DNA of 64,000 bases from the NCBI RefSeq assembly GCF_900187385.1, contig NZ_FYEY01000001.1, positions 7,316,001 through 7,380,000 on the forward strand. Direction: 5' to 3'. The stretch is from Streptomyces sp. 2114.4 (lineage in GTDB: Bacteria > Actinomycetota > Actinomycetes > Streptomycetales > Streptomycetaceae). Each line of letters opens with the position of its first letter. Positions within the stretch are counted from its first letter, which is position 1. Shown one piece after another: positions 50,907 through 59,911 of the stretch. A program made the translations under genes and the position numbers. A model generated the notes under the pieces. The model was not told the origin of the DNA. It saw only the letters and a list, made by a program, of their open reading frames with translations, and ran no database searches.

Positions 50907-51398
50907 GGCCCAGCTTGCTTTTTGCGCGCGGCCTTCTTTGACGGCTCTGGGCGCTCCGAGTGCTCCATTGCTGAGCCCGGCGGGAGTCTGAGTAAGGTCA
51001 TGATCCAGTGCGGCGACGGTCAGGCTGCGCCTCCGCTCGTGCGGAGTGCTGGGGCCGCCCCCATGCGTCGCCCGGCAAGAGCTGCCGGGCCGCTACACGT
51101 ATCATGATCAACGAATCGAGGCTCCGGCACGATTCGCAGTCCTTCGCCGGCACTGACACCTGTTACGACACCGCACCGGACGGGCTCCGCCGCATCATCT
51201 CCACGGCTGTACCGACGGAGTTGAACCCCGCCGAGAGCGGGAGGGGGAGGCATCGGCCCCCGACGTCATGGCAGGCCTCCACCGGACCACGCCACACCGC
51301 ACCACAGCGCACCGCATCCACAGTTCGTCGACGCCGGCTCTGACCTGCGACCCCCACCAACCGACCGCCGCTTGCGGCGTAGAACACCAAGGAACCTC
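50907..51398. other. Intergenic stretch
   Basis: Apart from the hairpin at 51070 I see nothing firm. A frame containing MINESRLRHDSQSFAGTDTC (about 51104 on) is possibly a small protein but ends in Arg-rich nonsense-like sequence. Confidence 0.4.
51070..51090 (+). terminator. Small hairpin downstream of HTH gene
   Basis: GCCCGGCA (51070-51077) and TGCCGGGC (51083-51090), 5-nt loop. Moderate, no T-run. Confidence 0.5.
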
Positions 51399-51569
51399 AT
51401 GCCCTCCATGACACCGCAGCCGCACCACGATCTCGCTGACCCGCTCCCGCGCCCCGCGAAGCCCGACTATCGCAACGTTTTCATCGAGCCGGTCTACGGG
51501 AACGGCTTCCCCGAAGACGACTTGGAGGACGATCCCGATGAGCCTGCCACGTCCCGTGCCGAGTACTGA
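51399..51569 (+). CDS. Small acidic hypothetical protein (56 aa)
   Basis: ATG 51399 with AAGGAA just upstream. A 56-aa peptide, starting MPSMTPQPHHDLADPLPRPA, with a central DYRNVFIEPVYGNGF and an acidic tail DDLEDDPDEPATSRAEY. It has no Cys and few hydrophobic residues. Not recognised. It could be a short regulatory protein or a peptide precursor, but no modifying enzyme lies next to it. Confidence 0.5.
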   Translation: MPSMTPQPHHDLADPLPRPAKPDYRNVFIEPVYGNGFPEDDLEDDPDEPATSRAEY

Positions 51570-51621
51570 CGGCTCATTGCTGATGGCGAAAAACCATTGA
51601 GGAGTTTCCAGTTGTCGGGCC

Positions 51622-52509
51622 ATGATGGTGATCATGGCCATATACGTCGATGATCCCGCCCGGGTCGGTGAGAGCCGTCTTTCCGATGGCCGGTTGCTGG
51701 GGTGGGCCGAGTGGGGGCCGCCGGACGGGGTGCCCGTGTTGTTGTGTCCGGGAGCGGGCACGAGCCGGTGGCTGGGTTTCGGTGCGGGTGCCGTTGAAGC
51801 ACTTGGGGTGCGGCTCGTCTCTGTGGACCGCCCGGGGCTCGGTGCCTCCAGCCCTGACCACGGCCGAACCTTCTCCGATTTCGCCGACGACATCCGGCAA
51901 CTCGTCGAGCTGCGAGGGCTGGGGTGCCCGGCCGTGGTGGGGAACTCGCAAGGGGCGCCGTTCGCTCTCGCCTGCGCTGTGGAGGGTGTCGCCTCGGCAC
52001 TGGCGGTCGTCTCCGGCGCGGACGAGGTCGCCGCGCCGGAGTTCGCTGCCGCCCTGCCGGCTGATCTGCGGGGCCTCGTTGAACGGACCGCGGGCGACCC
52101 GGCCGGCGCCGAGGCGTTCTTCGCAGGCTTCAGCGCGGAGGCGATGTGGCGCATGGTCATGGCCGGGAGCCCTGCGTGCGACCTTGCCGTGTACCAGGAC
52201 GGCGATTTCCTGGCCGCCTACCGCAGGGCCCTGGACGAGGGTTTCGGGCAAGGAGCGGCCGGTTACGCCCGGGACACGGTCCTGGCCATGAAGCGGTGGC
52301 CCTTCGCCCTCGACGAGATCACGGTCCCGGTCGACCTCTGGTACGGCGAACGGGACACCAGCCACTCGCCCGACAACGGAGCACTGCTCGCCACCCGTAT
52401 ACCCCGTGCTCATCACCGTGTCGTACTAGGAGCCGGCGGCGCACTGCTGTGGACACACGCTGAACCGATCCTCACCTCGCTCCTGGAGAGGGCCGCCGGC
52501 GACCACTAG
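51622..52509 (+). CDS. Alpha/beta hydrolase
   Basis: A 295-aa hydrolase of the fold. The segment PVLLCPGAGTSRWLG is the oxyanion strand; the nucleophile is in VVGNSQGAPFALAC, a GNSQG elbow rather than the usual GHSMG; the acid is likely the Asp in YGERDTSHSPDN and a late His in LLWTHAEP. No RBS pins the start; 51622, 51625 and 51634 are possible. Members include epoxide hydrolase and haloperoxidase-like enzymes; substrate unknown. Confidence 0.82.
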   Translation: MMVIMAIYVDDPARVGESRLSDGRLLGWAEWGPPDGVPVLLCPGAGTSRWLGFGAGAVEALGVRLVSVDRPGLGASSPDHGRTFSDFADDIRQLVELRGLGCPAVVGNSQGAPFALACAVEGVASALAVVSGADEVAAPEFAAALPADLRGLVERTAGDPAGAEAFFAGFSAEAMWRMVMAGSPACDLAVYQDGDFLAAYRRALDEGFGQGAAGYARDTVLAMKRWPFALDEITVPVDLWYGERDTSHSPDNGALLATRIPRAHHRVVLGAGGALLWTHAEPILTSLLERAAGDH

Positions 52510-52639
52510 CAAGCCGCACGTCGATGGCCGGCGGGACGCCCGTGCGAACGCATTGCCCGCAAGGCGAGAACGCCCAGCGCCCGGGGCCCGTGACCTGCGG
52601 GCTGGGCCGAAGGTGGTTCGGCCCAAGGGAGGGGTCTAC

Positions 52640-52900
52640 AGCCCCCGTTTGGCGACGCGGGTCCCGGTGACATTGGAGCTCACCGATATCGCCCCCGCAC
52701 CCGTACGGGACCGTGTACGTGCCCGCGTCACGGTGACCGGGCTGCCGGCAGCCCCGTACAGCGCGGAGGCCACGAAGAGCACCTGCATGGAGTTCGGCCA
52801 GGCGGTCCTCGAAGACTCCCGGGAACGCGCCTCTGTCAGCCTCCACGCCCTCCTGGCCACGGCGCGCCGCTTCTCCCACCCCGGCCATCTGCTGACCTGA
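52640..52900 (+). pseudogene. Fragment of DUF2470-domain protein
   Basis: Sequence VTLELTDIAPAPVRDRVRAR followed by VTVTGLPAAPYSAEATKST aligns by eye with the N-terminal half of Streptomyces DUF2470 (haem-related) proteins, and then EFGQAVLEDSRERASVSLHA is recognisable, but the rest of the domain is missing and no start with RBS is present. I read it as a truncated remnant. Confidence 0.5.
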
Positions 52901-52933
52901 TCCGCCGGGCGGCGCACAGCCCCCGGCCAGGGT

Positions 52934-53701
52934 TCACGTCGACGAGGCGGCCGGCACGGAGCCGACGAGCCCGCCGTCGACGACCAGATCCTGGCCGGTG
53001 ATGTACGCGGCGTCCTCGGAAGCAAGGAAAGCCACGGCCGCGGCGACCTCGTCCGGGTGGCCGAGTGACCCCAGCGCCACCTCGGCGGAGTTGCGGGCTT
53101 CGGCGCCCGGGTCGGTGTTGGCCTCGCGCCACATCGGCGTGTCGATGTAGCCGGGGCTGACGGAGTTGACGCGGATACCGCGAGCGGCCAGATCGGATCC
53201 CATGGTGCGGGCGAGGTTGTGGACCGCCGCCTTGCTGGCGGAGTAGACCGAGGCGATGGGCAGCCCCCGGTACAGGGTCCAAGAGGCGTTGATGACGACG
53301 GCGCCACCGCGCGGCATCAGCCGCAACGCCTTCTGAACGGTGAAGAAGACGCCCTTGAAGTTGACGTTCACGGTGCGGTCGAAGTCGTCCTCGGTGATCT
53401 CGGCGGTCGGCTTGAAGATGCCGGTCCCGGCGTTGGCGAAGACGGCATCGAGCGTGCCACGCCAGGTCTCGATACGGCGCATCAGCGCGTCGAGTTCAGC
53501 CGGGGAGGCGGCGTCGGCCCGCACGGCCAGCACGCGGCCCTCCACCGCGTCGAGCCGGGCGACCGCCGCGTCGAGGCGCGCCTGGTCGCGGCCGGTGATG
53601 ACGACGTACGCCCCCTCGTCCAGGAGCCGCCGCGCCGTGGCGAATCCCATCCCGCTGGTGCCGCCGGTGATCAGTGCTGTCTTGTTCGTGAATCGCTGCA
53701 T
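52934..53701 (-). CDS. SDR family NAD(P)-dependent oxidoreductase
   Basis: A 255-aa classical short-chain dehydrogenase (start ATG 53701; GTG 53707 adds two residues). The cofactor motif is ALITGGTSGMGFATARRLLD, then VFANAGTGI (NAG motif) and the active site SVYSASKAAVHNLARTMG (Tyr-x3-Lys). The C-terminal GLVGSVPAAS follows DLVVDGG. The upstream MmyB-like regulator in the same direction (150 bp away) likely controls it. Confidence 0.93.
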   Translation of the reverse strand: MQRFTNKTALITGGTSGMGFATARRLLDEGAYVVITGRDQARLDAAVARLDAVEGRVLAVRADAASPAELDALMRRIETWRGTLDAVFANAGTGIFKPTAEITEDDFDRTVNVNFKGVFFTVQKALRLMPRGGAVVINASWTLYRGLPIASVYSASKAAVHNLARTMGSDLAARGIRVNSVSPGYIDTPMWREANTDPGAEARNSAEVALGSLGHPDEVAAAVAFLASEDAAYITGQDLVVDGGLVGSVPAASST

Positions 53702-53856
53702 GCCCACGATCCTGACGCGGCGCGAACCGCTCCGGCAGTGTCACTTGAACCTGGGTCTGTCACCACCACCCTCAGGCGGGAGCGGGCGACCCGCCGGCGG
53801 CTGGGCCGAGGGCCGGGCCACCGTGCGTCCGGGGCCCCTGCCCTCCGGGCAAAGGC

Positions 53857-54723
53857 CTACGAGGCAGGGAGCGCGGCCCGTTCCCCCGCATCCAGCAAAC
53901 CGACCATCCGGGCCTCGGTCGGTGTCCCCTCCGCAGGGGTGTACAGCAGCAGCCGGGCGCCGGGCAGATCGGAGACGGGCAGCATCGTGTAGTGGAACGT
54001 CAACTCCCCCGCGGCGGGGTGCACCAGCGACTTGAGGCCCTCGGTCGCCGCGCCCACCGGGTGTTCGGCCCAGACGGTGGCAAAGGTGGGACTGGCGGCA
54101 CACATGTCCTCCGCGAGCCGCCCGAACTCCGGATCGTCCGGATAGCGCGCGGCATCCGCCCGGAACTGGCCGACGATCTGCCGCGCCGCGTCCGCCCACC
54201 CACACAGCACGGACCGGAAGTGCGCACTGGTGAAGAAGCTGACCAGGCAGCTGTGGTCAAGTTCTCCGTAACCGAAGACGAGTCGGGCAGCCCGGTTGAC
54301 GGCAACCAGTTTCCAGTGCCGGTCGATGACGTACGCGGGTCGCGGCAGCCAGCCGTCGATGACCCGGCGGATCCCGACCGGTACGGCGCGGTCCGCGGGC
54401 GCGGCCTGCGGAGGATTCAGCCCGGCCAGCAGATACAGGTGCTCACGCTCGGCGGCGTCCAGCCGCAGCACGCGGGAGACGGCGTCCAGTACCTCGGCCG
54501 ACACCTTGATGTCGCGCCCCTGCTCCAACCACGTGTACCAGGAGACCCCCACCCCGGCGAGGACCGCGACCTCCTCGCGCCGCAGCCCCGGCGTACGGCG
54601 CCCGGTCCCGGCCGCCATGCCCACGTCCGCAGGCGTCAGCCGCGCCCGCCGTGAGCGCAGAAACGCCCGTATCTCCGCACTACGCCGCTGCCGCGCCTCG
54701 GCGGAAAGCTTTGAGACCTCCAT
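53857..54723 (-). CDS. MmyB-like helix-turn-helix regulator
   Basis: A 288-aa protein starting at ATG 54723. An N-terminal XRE domain (residues about 15-80): PGLRREEVAVLAGVGVSWYT, WLEQGRDIKVSAEVLDAVSR. The C-terminal ligand-binding domain (about 105-275) is of the MmyB type, with YVIDRHWKLVAVNRAARLVF and LVHPAAGELTFHYTMLPVSD. This architecture is abundant in Streptomyces and usually controls a neighbouring oxidoreductase, here the SDR gene downstream. Confidence 0.9.
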   Translation of the reverse strand: MEVSKLSAEARQRRSAEIRAFLRSRRARLTPADVGMAAGTGRRTPGLRREEVAVLAGVGVSWYTWLEQGRDIKVSAEVLDAVSRVLRLDAAEREHLYLLAGLNPPQAAPADRAVPVGIRRVIDGWLPRPAYVIDRHWKLVAVNRAARLVFGYGELDHSCLVSFFTSAHFRSVLCGWADAARQIVGQFRADAARYPDDPEFGRLAEDMCAASPTFATVWAEHPVGAATEGLKSLVHPAAGELTFHYTMLPVSDLPGARLLLYTPAEGTPTEARMVGLLDAGERAALPAS

Positions 54724-55000
54724 GCGGCCATGGTAAGCCGCCGTTCCGTACGGCCTGCTCGTCGGACGTTGAGTGGTGCGCAGCGCCGGATTATTCGCAT
54801 GCGGGTGTACGACACGGCTGCTAGCTTTCGGTCGTGGCAATCTTCAGCAACTTTCTCTGACGGGGTTCATCGACGGATGCGGCGCGCCGCCGGCCGGTGG
54901 CCCGGCGCCGGCTGCGTCTGCGCATCGTCACGTCGCTCGTCCGCCGCGGGCGGACGAGCCGCTGTGTCCTGAACTCCAAGCCGAGAAATGAGCTGTAGCC

Positions 55001-56305
55001 GTGCCTGTTGAGCCTTCCGCCTCCACCGTGCTCGCCGATTGGTTTCGCGCCCACTCCACCCTCCTGACCACCCTTGATCCGGAGCAGCCACTCGACGATC
55101 TCGAAGGGCTCCGGGAGATCATCGGCGATGCCCGCGTTGTCGCGATCGGTGAGGGTGCCCACTTCGTCGAAGAGTTCTCCCGCGTACGCCGCCGCGTGCT
55201 GCGCTTTCTCGCCGAGCGCTGCGGATTCACCGTTTTTGCCATGGAGTTCGGCTTCAGCGAGGCCTTCCCCCTCGACCGGTGGCTGCAGGGCGAGGGGGAC
55301 GACGGCGACCTGGCGACAGTGAGCCGGGCCGCCGCCGAGTGGGGCGCCGCGGACCTCATGCACTGGCTCCGCCACCACAACCGCACCAGCAAGCACCCGT
55401 TGCGCTTCGCCGGCATCGACGTCCCCGAGGCCGGCGGGGCGCTACGGCCTGCCCTGGAGCCGGTGGCCGACTACTTGCGCGAGGTGGACCCCGACGCGCT
55501 CTGCCTCGTCGAGACGATCCTGGAGGTGAGCGACCGGTTCCTCAAGGGCTGCGGCTCCGGCGCTGCGGCCGGGCCGGCATGGGCCGGCCTTCCGGTGGCC
55601 GAGCAGAACGAACTGACTGCCGTACTGGCACGGCTGTTGCTGCGGCTGCGCGCCGCCGAACCGCTCTACGTCTCCCGCAGCGGCCAGCGCCGCTTCGACA
55701 TCGCCCGGCGCCGAGTGGAAGCCGCCTGCCACACGGACTACATGTTCCAGGCGATGCACGCCCTGCTGTCCGGCCGGGGCCTGACAGCGGACCTGTCGGT
55801 GCGTGAGACCTACCTGGCCGAATCCGTACGCTGGCACCTGGACCGCGCGGAACCGGGGACCCGGATCGTCCTCGCGGCACACAACAACCACATCCACAAG
55901 ACAGCGTTCTCCTTGGAGTTCGCCGGCGGACTCACCTGCCTCCCGATGGGCCGGCACCTGCACGGGACGCTCGGCCAGGACTACCGCACCGTGGCCCTCG
56001 TCCACACCGCGGACCATGTGCCGGAGATGTACCCCGACCAGAGCGCCGCGGTCGGGTTCACCCTCGCCGATGCCCGTCTTGAGCCTGCCCGGCCCGGCAG
56101 CGTCGAGGCCGCCCTCACCGACGCCGGACTCGCCGACCGGATCACCCTGACCGACCTGCGCCACTCACCGCGCGACGCCCAGGGAACACCACTACTCGAC
56201 GGAATCCGGGCCCAGAGCTCCCACCTGAGCACCCTGGTCCCAGAGGCTTTCGATGCCGTGATCGCCGTCCCGGCGGTCACTCGGGATCGCACAGTGCACT
56301 TCTGA
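55001..56305 (+). CDS. Erythromycin esterase family protein
   Basis: A 434-aa member of the EreA/EreB-like superfamily, starting at GTG 55001. The catalytic-site motif VVAIGEGAHFVEEFSRVRRR (His and Glu on the first loop) is clear, followed by FAMEFGFSEAFPLDRWLQGE and a late RIVLAAHNNHIHKTAFSLEF with another His. Family members hydrolyse macrolide lactones, but most Streptomyces members have unknown substrates. Its downstream hairpin touches the RBS of ydcF. Confidence 0.88.
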   Translation: MPVEPSASTVLADWFRAHSTLLTTLDPEQPLDDLEGLREIIGDARVVAIGEGAHFVEEFSRVRRRVLRFLAERCGFTVFAMEFGFSEAFPLDRWLQGEGDDGDLATVSRAAAEWGAADLMHWLRHHNRTSKHPLRFAGIDVPEAGGALRPALEPVADYLREVDPDALCLVETILEVSDRFLKGCGSGAAAGPAWAGLPVAEQNELTAVLARLLLRLRAAEPLYVSRSGQRRFDIARRRVEAACHTDYMFQAMHALLSGRGLTADLSVRETYLAESVRWHLDRAEPGTRIVLAAHNNHIHKTAFSLEFAGGLTCLPMGRHLHGTLGQDYRTVALVHTADHVPEMYPDQSAAVGFTLADARLEPARPGSVEAALTDAGLADRITLTDLRHSPRDAQGTPLLDGIRAQSSHLSTLVPEAFDAVIAVPAVTRDRTVHF

Positions 56306-56309
56306 CGGG

Positions 56310-56334
56310 CTCTAGGGGGAGACACCCCCTAGAG
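56310..56334 (+). terminator. Hairpin covering the RBS of the YdcF gene
   Basis: CTCTAGGGGG (56310-56319) and CCCCCTAGAG (56325-56334), 10-bp stem, loop AGACA. It can terminate the esterase transcript, but it also contains the only purine-rich RBS (GGGGGAG) before ATG 56342, so translation of YdcF from that transcript is probably restricted. Confidence 0.7.
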
Positions 56335-56341
56335 TCGCCTC

Positions 56342-56947
56342 ATGCGACGAAGGACAGGACTGGCGATGGCTGGGGCCGCGGCCCTGGCCTGGGGCGAGTG
56401 GTTGAACTGGCGCTGGTCTCGCACTCTCGTGGGGACCAGCGGGGGCGCTGCCGAGGCGGTGGTCGTGTTGGGTTACCGGAACCCTCAGGCGACCGCGAAC
56501 TTCATCAACCGCTGGCGCGTCCGTGCGGGAATCCGCTCCCTCACCGCCGACGGCGCGGGTGCCACTCGCGTGATCTTCAGCGGCGGTGCGACCAGCAGTG
56601 TCGCCGCGGAGGCCCAGCTGATGGCTGACTACGCGACATCGGTGCTCGAGTTCGACGGCACGGTGCTCCTCGAAGACCAAAGCGGCACGACATGGGAGAA
56701 CATCACGAACGTGATCCCGCTGCTTGAGGACGTCGACCGCATCAAGATCGTCTCCCAGCCGGCTCACGCGCTCAAGGCCCGCGCGTACTTGCGGCGCCAG
56801 CGCCCTGACCTTGCCAAGAGGCTCGTGCGCGCGGATGACTACCGCCCTGGCGAGTGGCTGGTCGGCAAACCGCTGCTGGCTCTCTACGGCCTTTGGACGC
56901 TCCGCCGTCTCAAGGCCGACGAGCGGAAGGCGAAGGCTACGCTGTAG
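56342..56947 (+). CDS. YdcF/ElyC-family (DUF218) protein
   Basis: A 201-aa protein with an N-terminal hydrophobic patch (TGLAMAGAAALAWGEWL). The DUF218 core is AAEAVVVLGYRNPQATANFI, TRVIFSGGATSSVAAEAQLM, EDQSGTTWENI (the E-x-x-S-x-x-T-x-x-N motif) and KIVSQPAHALKARAYLRRQR. Related proteins have roles in peptidoglycan precursor or vancomycin resistance (ElyC, SanA). Translation initiation lies just after a hairpin that hides its RBS. Confidence 0.9.
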   Translation: MRRRTGLAMAGAAALAWGEWLNWRWSRTLVGTSGGAAEAVVVLGYRNPQATANFINRWRVRAGIRSLTADGAGATRVIFSGGATSSVAAEAQLMADYATSVLEFDGTVLLEDQSGTTWENITNVIPLLEDVDRIKIVSQPAHALKARAYLRRQRPDLAKRLVRADDYRPGEWLVGKPLLALYGLWTLRRLKADERKAKATL

Positions 56948-57031
56948 ACAGCCGCCGTCGCGCCGGCGTCACCAACGGTGGATCCTGTGCCGACGCCGGC
57001 AGACGTGCTGCATCCGAGGGCGGGAAAGGGC

Positions 57032-58003
57032 TCAGCGGTCGTCGTGACGCCGGCGCCAGCGGCTGGGGGACAGCCCGGCCTGGCGCTGGAAGAACGTGGT
57101 GAAGTTCGCGGCGTCATGGAAGCCGAGGCGCTCTGCGCAGCGTGCGGCGGGCAGGTCGGTGTGTGCGAGCAGCCGTTTGGCCTCCAGCAAGATCCGTTGG
57201 TCGAGGAACTGCTTGGCGCCCAGGCCCGTTGCCGTGCGGGTCGCACGGGTGAGGGTGCGCGGGTCGTAGCCGAGGACGGAGGCGTAGTCACGTACGTGGT
57301 GGTGCCGGGCGAAGCGTTCCTCGACCGCGGCCCGGTAGCGACGGAAGACGGCGTGCTCGGGGTCGAGCCCGGGTTCGTGTTTGTGGGGGGTGCCTGTCGG
57401 GGGACCGGCCGGCTCGGTGGGCAGCACCCGGAGCACGAGGGCGGACAGGAGATGGGCGAGCAGCGGCACCGAGGCCGGTCGCGGATTCGATACCGCTGCC
57501 GTGTGCTCGTGCCGCAGATGGTCCGCGGCCCGGATGGCCAGTTCCCAGGTGTCCTCGTCCAGTTGCCAGCAGGCCGGGCCGAAGACGTCCGCCGCCGCTT
57601 GCGCCGCGGGCCCCGGGGCCGGCGGGAAGCCCTGCGTGAAGAGCAGGAGGGGGCCTTCCAGATCGTCGACATCGGTCCAGCGGTGCACCACACCCGGACG
57701 TATCCACACGACGGTTCGCTCCCGCAGGGGGTGATCGACGAAGTCGGCGGTGTGTCGTCCCACGCCCGACTGCACCAAGCCCATGACATGGAAGTCCGGA
57801 CGCTGAGGACGGGTTCGATGACGGCTGCGGTCCATGAGCCGCAGTTGCGCGAAGCTCAGCATCTCGACATCGAGTTGCGCCTCCGGAGCAGGGGTGTAGC
57901 GCAGCTGCCTGACTCCGGGAAGCTGACCGTTTTCCACAAGAAGCTCGCACCTTTCGACCGGGCCTGCGCTGTGGCGCGTCTGTAGCGTTCGGGGCATATC
58001 CAC
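57032..58003 (-). CDS. AraC family transcriptional regulator
   Basis: A 323-aa protein; GTG 58003 or ATG 57997 as start. The N-terminal cupin-like sensory domain (residues 30-150; LMDRSRHRTRPQRPDFHVMG, VVWIRPGVVHRWTDVDDLEG) precedes the C-terminal AraC domain with two helix-turn-helices: YASVLGYDPRTLTRATRTAT, AARCAERLGFHDAANFTTFF, RQAGLSPSRWRRRH. Divergent from the alpha/beta hydrolase gene 70 bp away, likely its target. Effector unknown. Confidence 0.92.
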   Translation of the reverse strand: MDMPRTLQTRHSAGPVERCELLVENGQLPGVRQLRYTPAPEAQLDVEMLSFAQLRLMDRSRHRTRPQRPDFHVMGLVQSGVGRHTADFVDHPLRERTVVWIRPGVVHRWTDVDDLEGPLLLFTQGFPPAPGPAAQAAADVFGPACWQLDEDTWELAIRAADHLRHEHTAAVSNPRPASVPLLAHLLSALVLRVLPTEPAGPPTGTPHKHEPGLDPEHAVFRRYRAAVEERFARHHHVRDYASVLGYDPRTLTRATRTATGLGAKQFLDQRILLEAKRLLAHTDLPAARCAERLGFHDAANFTTFFQRQAGLSPSRWRRRHDDR

Positions 58004-58072
58004 TGCTCAGCGACGTGAACTCAGGCTGGAGCAGTTCTTCGTACCCTTCCGCGATATAGCTCAGAGGTCTCC

Positions 58073-58879
58073 ATGACGACAGTATCCACAACACACCACA
58101 TCCCCGTGGCGGACGGCTCGATAGAGGTCCGCCGACGGAGAGGAAGCGGGCCCACACTGGTGTTCGTGCACTACTGGGGCGGGTCCGCCGGTACGTGGGA
58201 CGCAGTGGTGGAACGGCTCCCGGCTGATCGGGCCACGGTCCGCTTCGACCAGCGCGGCTGGGGCTCGTCGCGGGCGCTGCCCGGACCGTACCGACTGGAC
58301 GAGCTCGCTGACGATCTCATCGACATCGTCAAGGGCCTTGGCCTGGGCACCTTCGTCCTCGTCGGGCACTCGATGGGCGGCAAGGTGAGCATGCTCGCCG
58401 CCGCCCGCCGTCCCCCGGGCCTGGCAGGGATGGCCCTGCTGGCTCCCGCGCCGCCGGAGCCGCTCGCGAGCGTGACTGCCGAGTACCGGGATTCCCTCTC
58501 CCACGCCTACGATTCGGCGCGGTCCGTCGGGCAGGCGCTCGACCATGTCCTCACCGCCACGCCCCTGGCCGGGGCCGTCCGCAGCGCCGTCGTGCGGGAC
58601 AGTCTGAACAGCGACGAAGCCGCGCGTCTGGAGTGGCCCCTGCGGGGGATCGCCACGGATGTCACGGACGCCGCCAGGGCCATCGAGGCCCCCGTCCTCG
58701 TTCTGGCCGGCGAGCGAGACCAGGTCGAACCGCCGGACGTCCTGCGCCGCTGCCTCCTGCCCAGCGTCCCCCAGGCCCGATTCGAGATCGTCCCGGCCAG
58801 CGGTCACCTGCTGCCTCTGGAGGCTCCCGCCGAAGTCGCCGCGGCACTGGAGGACTTCGCCGGGGGGCTCGGCTGCTGA
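58073..58879 (+). CDS. Alpha/beta fold hydrolase
   Basis: A 268-aa hydrolase starting at ATG 58073. Oxyanion motif VFVHYWGGSAGTWDAVVERL, nucleophile FVLVGHSMGGKVSMLAAARR (Ser), Asp in LVLAGERDQVEPPDVL and His in IVPASGHLLPLEAPAEV complete the triad. Resembles the haloalkane dehalogenase/haloperoxidase-like group; substrate unknown. Divergent from, and presumably controlled by, the AraC regulator. Confidence 0.92.
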   Translation: MTTVSTTHHIPVADGSIEVRRRRGSGPTLVFVHYWGGSAGTWDAVVERLPADRATVRFDQRGWGSSRALPGPYRLDELADDLIDIVKGLGLGTFVLVGHSMGGKVSMLAAARRPPGLAGMALLAPAPPEPLASVTAEYRDSLSHAYDSARSVGQALDHVLTATPLAGAVRSAVVRDSLNSDEAARLEWPLRGIATDVTDAARAIEAPVLVLAGERDQVEPPDVLRRCLLPSVPQARFEIVPASGHLLPLEAPAEVAAALEDFAGGLGC

Positions 58880-59186
58880 TACGGAGAGGAGGACCGTCCT
58901 TGAAGAGGAGGACCCTCGCCGTCTTGCTCTTGGCAGGCGTGGCGCCGGCCTCGCCACGCCTCGCCGATGTTGTGGCAGTCGCGCTCTTCCCGGAAACCGC
59001 GGCGGCCGGCAGCCGGACGCGGCGGTCGACTGGCGCGCCCACGGTGCCACCGGAGCCGTGGGTATGCCACCGGCCCGTCCATGGCCGGCCCGCGCGGGAC
59101 GCGTCGGCGGGCCTCCGCGGTCGGATTCGTCGGCTGCACGCCTCGGCTGCACGCTTCGGCCGAACGCCTCGGCCGGTCGCCTCGGC
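58880..59186. other. Stretch with degenerate GCCTCGGCTG repeats
   Basis: A possible peptide starting at TTG 58900 (GAGAGGAGG just upstream) reads LKRRTLAVLLLAGVAPASPR, signal-peptide-like, but the rest is nonsense-like. Variants of TCGGCTGCACGCCTCGGC recur around 59110-59190. No supported gene. Confidence 0.4.
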
Positions 59187-59744
59187 TCAGTGCAGCAGCG
59201 CCGTCACGAACGCTTCCTCGTGGCGGACGATGTGTGCCCGGTCCGCCCGGTAGAGCGCGTCGTGCCCATCGGCAATGTGCCGGGCGAAGGCAGCGACACC
59301 GGCTGCGGCCTGCTCGTGTAGGTGTCTCACGAGGTGTTCCAGCCGTTCGGCCGCGGTATGGGGCAGGGTTTTTCGGGTGGTGGGATCGAGTGCGTACGCG
59401 TCGGCGAACAGCCGCAGCCGACGAGACCGTTCGGCGACCGGCAGGCGGAAGTCCTGGTTGTCCGCCCCGGTCAGTGGCACGAACCGGTATGCGGCATAGG
59501 CAAGGTCCCAGACCCGCGGCCCGGGGTGAGCGGTGTCGAAGTCGATAAGCGCAACGGGGCCCCCGTACCGGTAGACCGTGTTGTACGGGGCGAGGTCACC
59601 GTGGCAGACCACCTCGGCGGGCTCGCACGGTGGCTGGCACCACTGGGCATCCGGAGGCGGAACGAAACCGGCGGGTGATGCTCCATGGCCCCACGGGGCC
59701 GGGCCGTCCGCCCGCTGCGGACGAGTGGTTGACGCCGCCAGCGG
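59187..59744 (-). pseudogene. Truncated aminoglycoside phosphotransferase-like (APH) gene
   Basis: Contains the APH active site (VVCHGDLAPYNTVY and ALIDFDTAHPGPRVWDLAYA; catalytic Asp and metal-binding Asn and Asp), but the frame is interrupted by a stop at 59745-59747, leaving about 185 codons. Before CHGDLAP the reading PAGFVPPPDAQW matches the usual linker. An intact gene has a 100-residue N-terminal lobe upstream, which is missing here. Kinase with no nucleotide-binding lobe; decayed. Confidence 0.7.
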
Positions 59745-59911
59745 TCAGTGGCTGTTCGCCGGCACACTGCCTCGCTGCCCCTTGGCCCGGCCCCCTGGCC
59801 CGGCCTTATGTGACGTGCGCCGGCCGGGCCACTGAGGGCAGCAGAAGGCCCCCGTGCCGTCCACGGCACAGCTGTGAACTGCGATTCTGCCGGGCATCGA
59901 CGGAGGATGCA
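59745..59911. other. Intergenic region
   Basis: A small hairpin, GTGCCGT-CC-ACGGCAC (59854-59869), lies here. Nothing else recognised. Confidence 0.4.

Noticed and set aside
58900..59186. Secreted peptide beginning LKRRTLAVLLLAG
   Set aside because: Signal-like start and RBS, but the remaining frame is nonsense-like; kept only as a note.
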